Positions 53,346 to 64,000 of a stretch of DNA of 64,000 bases are shown here, one piece after another (position 1 is the first letter of the stretch; every line of letters begins with the position of its first letter). Position numbers and translations under genes: made by a program. Below the pieces are notes generated by a model. That model worked only from the letters and a program-made list of their open reading frames with translations, made no database searches and was not told the DNA's origin. The DNA comes from Pomphorhynchus laevis (Eukaryota; Acanthocephala; Palaeacanthocephala; Echinorhynchida; Pomphorhynchidae): the NCBI GenBank assembly GCA_012934845.2, contig WNNJ02000633.1, forward strand, positions 170,963 through 234,962, given 5' to 3'.

Positions 53346-54412
53346 TGACATTTATGTTCTGTATTGAATTGTTTACCTGCCATTATTTGGCCTATCCAAA
53401 TTAATAATATTAATAAATTAATATTTATTAATATTATTAATAATTTTATTAATATTATTAATAATTTTATTAATATTTATTAAATTTATTAATATTAAAA
53501 TGTTAGGAACAATAATTTAAGAATTATTTTACTATTGGAAAATATAAAAAATTATGATTAATAAATTCATTTTGACAAAAATATTAAGTTTTCCTAATGC
53601 TTAAATATTAATTTTACAGAAAATATTAAATTATTTTAATTGAAATTCATTATAGAAAACTATTTGAATATCTAATCAAATAGTTAAATTTTTAATACTT
53701 AATCAGACAATCGAAAAATTAATTGAAATTCAGAAAACTATTTGAATATCTAATCAAATATTAATCAGACAATCGAAAATATTTTCATGCAGGAAAATAT
53801 TTCAAGTTGATTTTTATAACTTATTATTATCTAATAAGCCACTTAAAAATGTTAAATGTGCATTAACGAATATTAGAAACAGATTTTATTATAGATTTAA
53901 ACATTTTACTTCAACATTCTTCTTGCTCGTATAACATAAAATATTCTTTATTGATGATAAATAATTGAAAAGATATTTCAATGGCTACGTTGACCATCAT
54001 CAGGTAGATAAAAATAACGTAAAATGTAAATTTAAAATATAATTAAATCCATTAATATTTATAATGTAGACATCTATGGTTTAGATTTTATTTAAAAACT
54101 TTTAAGACAAATTTTATTTTATTAGTGAGTTCACAAATCTTTTTAGAGTGAGATCTTTTGGTAATCGACGGTATAACTTTTTTGAGTTTGTTCATGTCTA
54201 ATAACGGTGAACTTAGACACCGAAATATAACTTTTAATAATTTATCAAACCAAGACTAAATATTAAATATTAGTTACTAAATATTAAAAACTAAATATTA
54301 AAATAAACAAAAATATATGAACCTCGTAATATCGAGAGATTAAACAATTAGACAAATAATTTAAAGAAACAAGAAATAAATACTAATATTTTATAACTTT
54401 TGTTAAAAAAGT
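53346..54412. other. AT-rich non-coding, 3' flank of PSMB7
   Basis: Contains short local duplications such as 'aatattattaataattttatt' and 'gaaaactatttgaatatcta', each twice. No gene. Confidence 0.4.
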
Positions 54413-57400
54413 TTAACTCAAATCCATTTCCTCTTCGGCAATTTGTATAACGTTTTCCGATACCAGATCAAATGGCTGCTTTACAGCTCTTGTCTGACTA
54501 CGAATAACTGGAGTTACACCTTTCGTAAATGTATAATCCTTAAGCCTACAAAGTACATTAAAATATAATATTTTAAAAAATCCAACAAGTGTACCGTGGT
54601 TCTGGCTTGGCAATAACTGCGTACGGTCGATAAAACGTTGCACCGGTTTTTTTTATTACGCAGAGATCAACATTGCTACCCGAAAACATATCGTTTATTA
54701 TGGCCGTCTCGACAGCAGATTTTACCAATTCCATTGCTTCTGACTCCTTAATAAAAATGAACCCGTGATATTTGTCTATTTTATTAACTGTTGAAACTGT
54801 ATTAGCCGTTGTTTTCTCTAACTGTATATTAGAGATAAGATCGGCATTTTAAAGACCCAAAATGTATTCAAAAAATTTTATTTGTAGATTAATTTTTATT
54901 TATAGATTAAAATCTATATTTTATTACTTTATAAATTCATGTTTAATCTTACCATCAGATTGTGTAACTGATTAATCAGTTATAAATTGTTTTTACAGTT
55001 TTTAGTATCAATTGTATTACTTTTAAAAAGCTAAAGATTACGTAAGCATTTGTATGAACATTAGAATATCAAAAAAATAGCATTAAGTTATTAAATGTTT
55101 TGTAAACATTAATAATAATTTATTAAGTTTTGTAAACATTAATAAATAATTCTTAAGGTCAATAGTTAATGTTTAATGTTTACAAATAGCATTTGTAATT
55201 TGTTTATTTATTTTAAGTTCGCAATTATTTATTAATTTGTTTATTTAAATAATTAAATAATAATTTAATTTAAAAATGTCATTTTATATATTTAAAAAAT
55301 ATATAATCCTCAAATTGTTTCTTTTTATTTAATAATACCTTAAAATTTAAATAATAATATTTTTGAAATTATACTATCAGCATTACAATTTGTAAAACTC
55401 TTATGTAAATATAAGTACTCGATTAAATGCAAAATTTAAATCTGCACTACTTGAAATCCACAATATACAAAGTCAATATTGCAGCAATTGGATAAAATAT
55501 CGCAATTAAATATGGATTAACTAAATTAAATAAATTAAATTTAATAAATTAAATATAGCGAAAGGAAAACTTAATTGTATTGGAGGAATCATACACATGT
55601 AACTGTTAGATACCGCGTTTAGTTAAATATATATTCAGTTAAATATATATTTAGTTAAATATATATTCAAGAACACTATATTATACTTATAATAATTTAT
55701 ATTATGTTATAGGAAAATAATTGATTAAATAATTAAAAATAATATTTTTTAATTAAAAAATAAAAAAATATAGTTTTAATTATTAGATATTAGAGAAGCC
55801 TTTGATCTGCGTTGTGAAATCGGACCATCGTATGGTTTCTATGTTAATCCTGAGAAATGTTAACTGTACGCGAACGGATGTAACAATGACACTCTTAACA
55901 CTTTATTTTGCGACCTAGGTGTTTCTGTTAAAGTTGATGGCATATCTGTACAGTGATCATCTATAGGAAACGACGAATTTGTGAAGGTAATATTCGGTCA
56001 GCTGTATGATTCTTGATTGATCCGGTTACTCGCCTTAAGCATATCGGTCAGTCCGAACTGTAGATAGCATATGTTGCTCTTACAAAATCGCTTCAACACA
56101 AATAAATATATCTGAAAAAAAACGTCTCGTTGCTAAGGTTATTAATTTGAGCCTCTATCATATTCAATGAGGTCGATGCTGACTGATTTGACGGAAGTAT
56201 ACATTGAAACAGACCAATGAATGTGGAGAGTTTTATACTCAAGTACAATAAATGGTAACATTAGGGTTAAGGATCTTAAACGTAATGTCGGTCACGTATA
56301 TAACGACTCACGCGAGATATGTGGTTTCCCTGTTTTGATAATCTTAGTGCTACGGACTTAATTGATAAGCACTAAGCACTTAATTGACAGTGCTTAGGGC
56401 TGTGTGCGAAAGTAGGCAAGAAATTTAAACGGTGAATCGCGCTGAGATTCTAAGCCAGACATATCCTTCTCCGTATGGCTATTCTGCCATGCTATTCTGC
56501 ATGCTTAAGTAACTGAATCATCTTCATGGATTACAACGTATCCGATAAACTGCTGTAACTTCAGTATAATAATTTCTTTCGTGATGCATTGGCCACCATA
56601 TAGGGCTTTCTCCTATCCGACTAACGGATTTATTGTCAATGTGGCGAAGCGAATTCGATTTACCACACATTTTCATGTCCTCTAGAGGGCCTGCCATCGA
56701 TGAGACACAATGCGATTTGTGACTTTCTCGTATACAAATTGAGCGAAGTGTATTAAAATGTAGCAATTGAACCAGCGTTATATCCTCTTCATGATTAAAT
56801 ATGCTTGTAAAATAAAAACATGACGACAGATCGCAAAGCGAGACTCGATATATCTTGTTACAAACTCTTTGGGTACAGAACGGAGTGTACGTTTATTGAC
56901 ATTTATGTGTTTAACGCTCACGTTCCTTCCAATTATGTAAATAGTCTCGATTTGGGAGGATCTGAGACCGAGTCGTCGGTTTTATTGAAAAGGATTGTTA
57001 ATTGCTTAACCGAGAGCCACAGTACCTCGTACAATAATGAGGTCAATAAAATGCGAAGCGAAATTTCTATAATAATAGCAAAGATGATATATTGCAGTGT
57101 CTATGATGTGCGGTCAGCTATCCATCGTTCTTGTAATTTACAATAAGAAATATTGAAAGGCCCATTTGCTGAAACCCCTTATATTAGCAATGATTGACTT
57201 TACAAAAATTGAGAACTAAAATTATTAAAATTAATTTACCGACAAATCTGGTTTAAATCCTGCTTCACATACACCAAGAGCTGCTAGCCCACCTGAACCT
57301 AAAAATAAAAGAACAAATAGATAAAGATTTTTATTCTTTATGAAGACTCAGCAGACTCAGTTATCAGATTTTCTATAATTACAATTTTTTGTCCTAATAG

Positions 57401-60400
57401 CGGTAACAACTTATTACTTATTTTAGAAATATATTTACTTAAATCTGATCCTATTATTTCTTTACTTTTAGAATTATTCGAAAATCTACATATATTTATG
57501 TTATATATACATGTATTAATGAAGTTTATGGTCAGTGTATATTTTTTCTTGTTATTATTAAAGTTTATTGTCCGATTATAGTATTTTACATTACAATAAC
57601 TTTCAATTATATAACTTAACCTATTATAATAGTTAATTAATCTTTGATTTATTGAGCAAATGATATCTTTAGTAAAACTTCTTATATTTACATAAAGATC
57701 TTTTAGTTTATTATCTTTTAAATTTTAATCGTAGTTGTATTATCTCTTAATAGTTGTTTTAATATTTCTAATTATTCATATACATATATTCTTTAATATT
57801 TTAAACTATTTTTATTCCTCTGAAATTACGTTGAAATAAAACAAGTGTCGAACCCACCTTTAAACAAATCGCTTAACTTAGCATAAAAACAAAACAAAAG
57901 CGTGCGGAATTTTATGTTGATATCAGAACGGCACGTTTTATAAAACTAGGAACGTTTCGAAACTACTATTTCAATTCATAACAATTTACTTTTATTTGCA
58001 ATTTCAATTTTAAATTATTTACTCGATATAAATAAAAATTGTATAAAATCTTAGATAATTATTTATTATTTATCTTTATTTTTATTTATATATCGTATAA
58101 AATACGTAGTTTTATCTTACCTGATTTATTAGTTTTTGAATTTGGAAATTTTAACAAAATATAAACTAAATTACAGACATATAAACCTTACCATTTAAAC
58201 ATGTTTAAACATGTCATCTAGATTGCATATGCCCATCAAATGTTGGTGGTAATTTGTATTAAAAAAGTTGTTATAGTAAGTATCAAGTATCGGCACTTAT
58301 TTTTTGATAATAAATTAAATTTTTATAATAGTCGATCCAGTTTGTGCATCTTTACTTGTAAATATAGATAATATTATATAACATTTCCCTAGACTAATAA
58401 TAAAAAAAACAGCGTAACGATATTTCAATTTAAATTTTTTTAACAAATGACCTACTTTTCCCACCAATTTCTATTCTGATTGAAAGAATTGAGAAGACTC
58501 AAACAGTATATTCGACTTGAGTCTCATCAGTAGGGAACTGCTGCACAACTAAATTTAAGTGCAGCACCCCTATACAGCTCAATGAGTCCTTCTAGTACAC
58601 GCATTTATGTACAAGGAATTAACAATTGTGAGGGTATTCATCACGAATAATTCGCTCACCAGAACCTAACAAGTAGGATTTGAAAGAAATCTTATCGAGC
58701 GCATACACTAAGCTCCTTTATTGCTAATAGCAATGAAAAAAGACTTACTTTTTTGTCAATTTCTATTATTATAGAAATCGGGAAGACTCAAACAGCATAA
58801 ACTAACTCTTTGCTGCTTCAATTTTTGAGTCTCATCAGTAACCAAGACAGCTCAATAAGTCCTGCTAGTACACATCCATGTGATAGAAATTTACGCTGGT
58901 GAGAGTATTCATCACGAATAATTCGCTCGCCAGGATCTAACAAGAAAGATTTAAAGTCACTCTTATCAGGCGCATACATCAAGCGCCTTCATTACTGGTG
59001 GTAATTAAACAAATGACCTACTCAAATGACCTAATACTATCACTAGTGTTAATTCCTAGTACATGAATAAGCACTAGAAATACTCACTGAGCTGTGTAGG
59101 GGTGCTTTATTTTAATCCAGTGGTGCAGCAGTCCCCTACTGATAATACTCAAAAGTCGAAACAGCATAGAGTCAGTTTATGTGGTTGAGTCTTGCCGATT
59201 CCTTAAATCAAAATTTAAAATTTATACTTGATATAAATATAAATTGTATAAAATCTTATATAATTATTTATTATTTATCTTTATTTTTGATTTATATAGT
59301 ATAAAATACGTGGACTCAGTTAGCTGATCTGATATAAAATACTGGAAAATGCCAGAACTCGATAGAAGCATATTTGCGTTTAATGATTTATTCGTATGCA
59401 AAATTGCCTTCTATGGATCAGTATAGCACATACAAAGATTATTTACGAACATAACATTATTTTAAACATCATTTAAAATGACATTTTACAAAAATATTTT
59501 GCTGTTTATGTGAGCAACATGACTTTTAACGACCAAAATGCATTAAAAATGTCTAATGAATTTGTAAATCGTCTAATCAATGTTCGTTAATACTAACAAT
59601 ATTAGCAACGCGTTTTGACTAGTTTTTATATAGCAATATTTGCAACGCGTTGTTTAGAATTATTTAAATACGTAATTATTTGATTCGGTATGAAATAAAA
59701 AAAAACTTGACACTAAAATAAACTTAAAAAACTATATAAAATTATAAATCAGCATTAAAAATTATATTACTAAATAAAATGACCACAATATATTTATTAT
59801 AAATGTTATATTTATATAACATTTATTAAAAAAATTGACAAACATCTACAAGATTAAAATTCAAAATCTAATGTTTAAAACTGGATGCTAAAGACTTTTA
59901 AACATACAATGCGAAATTTAAATTTTATATAAAAAATATAATGATAAAAAGCTCTAGTTGTTCTAATCGCTACAGTTAGTAAGCTGTAAAAGAATGCGAT
60001 CATAATTTTATATACAAATATTAAACATGCACTACAATTGTTGATGTCAGAGATATTTAAAAGTTAATATGAAATTTTGATATTCTTATGTTATAAAGTA
60101 AGTAAAAACTTTATAACATAAGAATTTGAGTAACAAAGTTTATAACATAAACTTTGTTACTTTCTTATATTATAATAATATATAAGTTTTTGCGTTTCCA
60201 CGTAAACTTATATAATACAAAATTTAGTTTACTAACAAAATGAAATATTAAAAAATAATATAATTATAATAGTATTGAATATTAAATATTCAATATTCAA
60301 TATTGTTGAAACATAAAATACTAGTGAACCTTATTTAAAATTATTACAAATTTTTAATAATTCCTGGCCTAATAACAATATCAAATTTGTTTTAAAACAT

Positions 60401-62650
60401 ATTTTTTAAATGTGACATTCTAACGATTAACCGTTTTAAAAATTGACTATTTAACTTTCTAAGAAATGACAATTTAAATGAAAATATGCTGTTTAAATAT
60501 ATTATATTTAAAATATAAATATAATATATATATCATTTATATTTATAAATATAATATATATTATTTATATTTATAAATATAAATATATTTTATATTTATA
60601 TATACTACATACTAATAAATTAAACGAATAAATTAAAATACATTAAAATTAATTTATCATATAATTAAAATCACAATCATTTATATTGTTCGCATGTAAA
60701 ATTACATTTAACTGTAAAGTGATAAGTAGACGTGTAAATAGTTTACCTGTAGTTATATAGGGTAAGGTAGCTGTAGAACCATGTGCGTGAATCATCGTTA
60801 CTTGCGGTCCCGTAATATCAACTCCTCCGACAATAAGATATGCTCCAATGTATCCCATATAGCTAAATTAAAATTTGAACAGAACGATAAAATCTGATTA
60901 ATCTAATTTACAGATTTAATCAAATACAGTTTGAATAAAATTTATAATTAAAAAATTCAATAATAAAAACATTATTAATCTAATTTACCATATCTAGATT
61001 ACACCTTCTTTATCATTAATATTGGTTTTAAATAGTTGATAATTATCCATTATTCCAGTTTATTTCAAATTATTTATTACTTATTAATTTCATTGTATTC
61101 TGGATCAAAGAAAAGAAATTGATTTTAATTTTCTGACGATGCTAACAGAAGTTAGCATATTATAGTAATATAAGATGATAATAATTTCAATCAATAATTT
61201 AATGCATCTTATAGTTAACACTCTTCGACATTTGTTTTAAGAAACATTCGGTTAAGCTTAAAATAAAATAAATTAATTAATTAATTTGTTAAAAAATTAA
61301 CAAATTAATAAATTATTTAATAAATTTTTAATTAATAAATAATCTAATTATTTAATTAATAAATAATCTGCTGATTATTAATTAATAATCAGCAGTGATT
61401 AATTGTATCTCTTAAATGTTTTTAAGTGTAATAATAAACGAAAAGTATTACTAATACATAACTTGCATTGAACATTTTATCCAATCTGAATTTATACATT
61501 TTATACAAAAATTCTTCGAATTTATATCTTTTAATCTGCAAGTATATGTTTATATCCTTTTCAAAATCTGATTTTAGCAATTTGTTATTGAAATTAATTA
61601 AAGTAATCCTTAAATAATTTTAAATCATTAAATCTATTTTTTAGTTATTCCTTATGTGTAACATTAAAGTTTAATTAATATCATAAAGGTTTAATTTCAT
61701 ACTTATAAATTTAATAAATTTTTAATTAATAAATTATTAATTATAGATTAGCAGAAACTTGTGATTCTGATAATATTCTGTCTAGCATTAACAAAATATA
61801 ACAAAATAGTATTGGAGTATTAAGAAATATACGCTAATATCAATTTAAAGCGAACATTTTTGTTCGCTTTAATATTGTAAAAAATGATTTCTATGTACTA
61901 ATGTATTATGAATTAATTAATTTACTTATGAACTAATTAATCAAATTACTTTAATTTTTCTATACAATAATATTATGGGAATTTATCACGTCGAAAAATA
62001 AATGAATAAACGAAAAAAAAACAAGAACTAAAAAAACGAATCAGAGTAAAGCGTTCTTAGTCTGAATGTTCTCATCGAACATTCAGACTTAAAATATCAT
62101 TAATTATCTTGTGGCTTATCTAATAATATTATAAGCACGACAAATGAGTTTTGCCGAAAACGTAGGTAAAATATTGTTTACTAGAAAATAGTATTATTGG
62201 AACTTACTTAAACAAATGTTGTCTTAGGCGTCTAACCACGGTAGCTACTCTAATTTGTCGGTTTGATTCAAGAGCTAAGAGAGACATCTGAGACTCCATG
62301 AACTTGGTTTGAAAATCACAATCAGCAGCTGTGCCAGCACCGAGGCAACTTTAATATACAAAAATAATGAATTAGGCTTTTAGGACAAAATAAAGAATTT
62401 TTAAAACCAACTTTGCTAGCCAAACGTGAACAATTACTCATAGAAAGAAAAAACTAATATTAGCATTAAAAATTATTTTGTTTGAATGACAATTTCTTTT
62501 TTAAAGCAATTATTGTTAGTTACCATAAACTAGTCTGCTTAAATGAACTCACTAAATGTTATTAGCAATTCGATGTATTTTCAGACAATTCTTTTCAGAC
62601 ACAATTTCTCCACTAGTAGCTCGAGTATCGGCACCAATGACAACACCGTC
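54413..62650 (-). CDS. PSMB7: 20S proteasome subunit beta type-7 (5' exon missing)
   Basis: Trypsin-like active subunit (beta2) of the proteasome core. Exons: 62553-62650, 62208-62348, 60747-60862, 57240-57298, 54595-54746, 54413-54545; all phases agree. The protein reads [20 protein letters not shown] (Asp17 and Lys33 of the active site visible), [68 protein letters not shown], and a beta2-type C-terminal arm TKGVTPVI...EEEMDLS. The exon with the propeptide and catalytic Thr1 should precede 62650 but is not recognised up to 64000. Introns are 204, 1345, 3448, 2493 and 49 bp. The two longest contain a retroelement relic (55.8-57.1 kb) and the hammerhead repeats (58.4-59.2 kb). Confidence 0.93.
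55790..57146 (+). mobile_element. Relic of an RT plus restriction-like endonuclease element
   Basis: Plus-strand pieces, antisense to PSMB7. [16 protein letters not shown] (about 55815-55860) and VDGISV...[11 protein letters not shown] match the RT region downstream of the catalytic palm in a retroelement type seen in corals and other invertebrates. Then 56820-57146 reads [33 protein letters not shown], where '[13 protein letters not shown]' equals that family's 'FFDVRVFNPHAPS' nuclease motif, followed by the C-terminal DVRSAIHRS pattern. Heavily decayed. Confidence 0.5.
57360..57740 (-). mobile_element. Possible retroelement coding relic
   Basis: The minus strand reads openly for more than 100 codons: [51 protein letters not shown]. 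Lys/Asn-rich style matches the Penelope-like copies, of which it might be the N-terminal part, but no signature is decisive. Confidence 0.25.
58510..58580 (-). ncRNA. Type III hammerhead ribozyme, copy A
   Basis: Minus strand, canonical order: GAGCTGT (58580-58574), cleavage base A (58573), helix I TAGGGG...TGCTGCAC pairing with GTGCAGCA...TCCCTA (14 bp with a small bulge), CTGATGA (58530-58524), helix II GACT-CA-AGTC, then GAAT in place of GAAA. One core base (A15.1) and the 3' half of helix III are changed, so this copy should be inactive. The fold is otherwise complete. Confidence 0.65.
58811..58853 (-). ncRNA. Type III hammerhead, copy B (degenerate)
   Basis: GAGCTGT-C^ at 58853-58846, CTGATGA at 58838-58832, GACTCAAAAATT-GAAG-CAGC following. 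Helix I is reduced to a few bases, helix II is impaired and the GAAA box reads GAAG. Helix III (GCTG/CAGC) is intact. Confidence 0.5.
59089..59166 (+). ncRNA. Type III hammerhead, copy C (inverted)
   Basis: Plus strand: GAGCTGT (59089-59095), cleavage base G (59096), TAGGGGTGC...GCAGCAGTCCCCTA helix I, CTGATAA (59139-59145, G8 to A), ACT-CAAA-AGT helix II region, GAAA-CAGC (59158-59165). Helix III ACAGC/GCTGT is perfect. Two core substitutions. Comparison of A, B and C gives a consensus with every conserved hammerhead base. Confidence 0.65.
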
Positions 62651-64000
62651 CTAACAAAAAATAAAAATTACAAATAACAACTGCTAGAAGTAATATGTAC
62701 AAATTTAAATAATAAAATAATTATAAAAGTTGTGATTAAAAATAAAATAATCGATTAAAAGTTCTACAATTTGAACTTTTCAAAATTGTAAGAATGTAAG
62801 AATACAATGAAATTAATAAGTAATAAATAATTTGAAATAAACTCGATAAAATATCATTAAGTGAATACAAAACTTAAAACAGACTATAAGAATGTAAGAA
62901 TACAGTGAAATTAATAAGTATTGAATAATTTGAAATAAACTGGATGAATATCATCGATAACGATGATAAAATTCACCGTGAATGTTTTTAAAATAACGTT
63001 ACTTTTATTTATAAAAAAGTCTGGATTTTGCAAAGTTAAAAGAATATAAAAATATATAGTGGTATATTGAAAAATAAATCATAATTTGAATCAAACTATA
63101 AATAGAAAAAAGAAACTCTATCAAAATATTCTAATTTTTGGGACAAAATTTATTAATATGAGAAGTATTTTAGATTGCATTTCTAAAGTATTTATTTTTT
63201 TTCTATTATTTATTTTGCATTTCCCTATATCAAACTGATAATGAAAAAACAGTTGCGTTATATTATTATACACAAAATTAATTCCAGAGAGAATTCTCTA
63301 TGTTGGCTGACGATAACTCGACCTGTCTGATTTTATTGACAATAAGATTTTTTAAAAGGCTTTCGTCGTATATTTTGTAAAGTAGCGATACTGAAAGCCT
63401 TTTTTAAAAGACTTTCAGTAGCGATACTTTTCAGTATCGCTACTGAAAAGTATCGCCACCAATAATGAAAGCCAATACTGTTGGCTTATGGATATAATTA
63501 AAGTAGGGTCCAGGATAAAAATAGTCTTCAAAATTTTCAATTGTAATAACGACTGCACAGGTATATCAATTTAAGATTAGGGAGCAAACTATAGAGGACT
63601 AGTTTGAAAATTACTAGTAATTTCAAAAATAGGAAGGTTTTCAAATTGAATGAAGCACCTTTCCCTACCTACGCTGATTTAATTTGAAATCAGAAGTGAT
63701 TTCAATTAAATTTGCAAAATTTAAGACGAAAGTATTTCATTGAATAAAATTGCCGATAAAAGCAGATGTGTCGAGTGAATGTCGGCCAACATTAAAAAGA
63801 CCGAAGCGTGAAACGTGGGTATTGAATCAGAAGCTAATGAGGTTGACCAATTCCGAAATGTGGCCAACTGCTGTTGGTGTATATATAGGAATAAAGTTGC
63901 GTGGAGAATAAAAATAGTTATCAAAATTTCTATATATTATATATTATTAAATTATATATTATTACGTTATTTATATTATTACAAATATATTATATTTTTT
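62651..64000. other. Non-coding end of window
   Basis: Upstream of the first recognised PSMB7 exon. Contains a duplicated phrase ('gtaagaatacaatgaaattaa' near 62797 and 62896), a palindromic patch at 63355-63470 built on 'cagtagcgatac' and 'gtatcgctactg', and the second copy of the 47.1 kb dispersed repeat at 63730-63900. Confidence 0.5.
63725..63905 (+). repeat. Dispersed repeat, copy 2 (see 47.1 kb)
   Basis: Shares 'attgccgataaaagcaga', 'attaaaaagaccgaagc' and 'gtattgaatcag...aatgaggtt' with 47100-47250. GACC-GAAG followed by CTAATGAGGTT resembles a decayed GAAA strand and CUGAUGA strand. Confidence 0.55.

Larger units (their letters stand above)
58440..59200 (-). mobile_element. Tandem ~308 bp retrozyme-like units plus one inverted copy
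   Basis: Two head-to-tail units (hammerhead cores 308 bp apart, at 58524 and 58832) share 'caatttctatt', 'gaagactcaaacag', 'gtattcatcacgaataattcgct' and 'atcaggcgcatac' blocks. A third, inverted copy ends at about 59210. All lie within PSMB7 intron 3, and the first two are in sense orientation. No protein. Monomer size, tandem layout and hammerhead fit a retrozyme or ribozyme satellite. Confidence 0.65.

Noticed and set aside
63355-63470. Palindromic cluster around 'cagtagcgatac'
   Set aside because: Looks like a small inverted-duplication patch; no flanking element or function could be assigned.

Overview
This is a stretch of a nuclear genome from an invertebrate animal. It is very AT-rich. 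Host genes have canonical GT-AG introns (one probable GC-AG) of two size classes, about 45-76 bp and 0.2-5.2 kb, and the long introns are filled with retroelement debris. Metazoan-type SECIS-binding protein, EMC7, proteasome beta, ESCRT-I, cardiolipin synthase and REV3 genes rule out bacteria. The sequence alone does not name the phylum; a flatworm, orthonectid or similar AT-rich lineage would fit.

Layout. 1-4.1 kb: non-coding, with a tandem array of about 118 bp units. 4.1-6.6 kb: intronless SECIS-binding protein 2 (+), tail-to-tail with VPS28 (-, 6.6-10.1 kb). 10.1-14.3 kb: AT-rich, no firm gene. 14.3-14.8 kb: a small hammerhead-bearing element. 14.8-15.45 kb: EMC7 (-). 16.2-24.9 kb: transposon graveyard (several LINE families and a broken Ty3/Gypsy element). 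25.2-25.9 kb: 79 bp satellite. 26.2-27.4 kb: a hypothetical protein and a U11-48K (SNRNP48)-like gene (-). 28.5-30.6 kb: Penelope-like remnants. 31.2-31.8 kb: cardiolipin synthase (-). 32.4-33.4 kb: hammerhead-bearing tandem repeat. 34.1-52.5 kb: the complete REV3 (DNA polymerase zeta catalytic subunit) gene (-), rebuilt here from 14 exons whose phases all agree (1,291 codons plus stop). 52.6-53.0 kb: small acidic-protein gene (+), head-to-head with REV3. 54.4-62.65 kb: 20S proteasome subunit beta-7 (-), with its first exon(s) outside or not found. The rest to 64 kb is non-coding.

Most unusual content: at least four loci (14.6, 32.7, 49.7-51.0 and 58.5-59.2 kb) carry the three strands of a hammerhead ribozyme, with complementary helices flanking the conserved cores. 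One family (58.5 kb) is a canonical type III hammerhead in tandem ~308 bp units inside a PSMB7 intron. One is embedded in a tRNA-derived SINE-like unit that forms a near-perfect inverted repeat of 525 bp arms in a REV3 intron. Two families (14.6 and 32.7 kb) share an order of ribozyme strands (GAAA strand, then CUGAUGA strand, then cleavage strand) that cannot fold as a simple cis hammerhead but can assemble across tandem units or between molecules. This is the best candidate for something undescribed.

The host genes are housekeeping (selenoprotein translation, ESCRT sorting, ER membrane insertion, minor splicing, mitochondrial lipid, translesion synthesis, proteolysis) and do not form one pathway. 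All coordinates of spliced genes rest on reading splice sites and protein similarity by eye.
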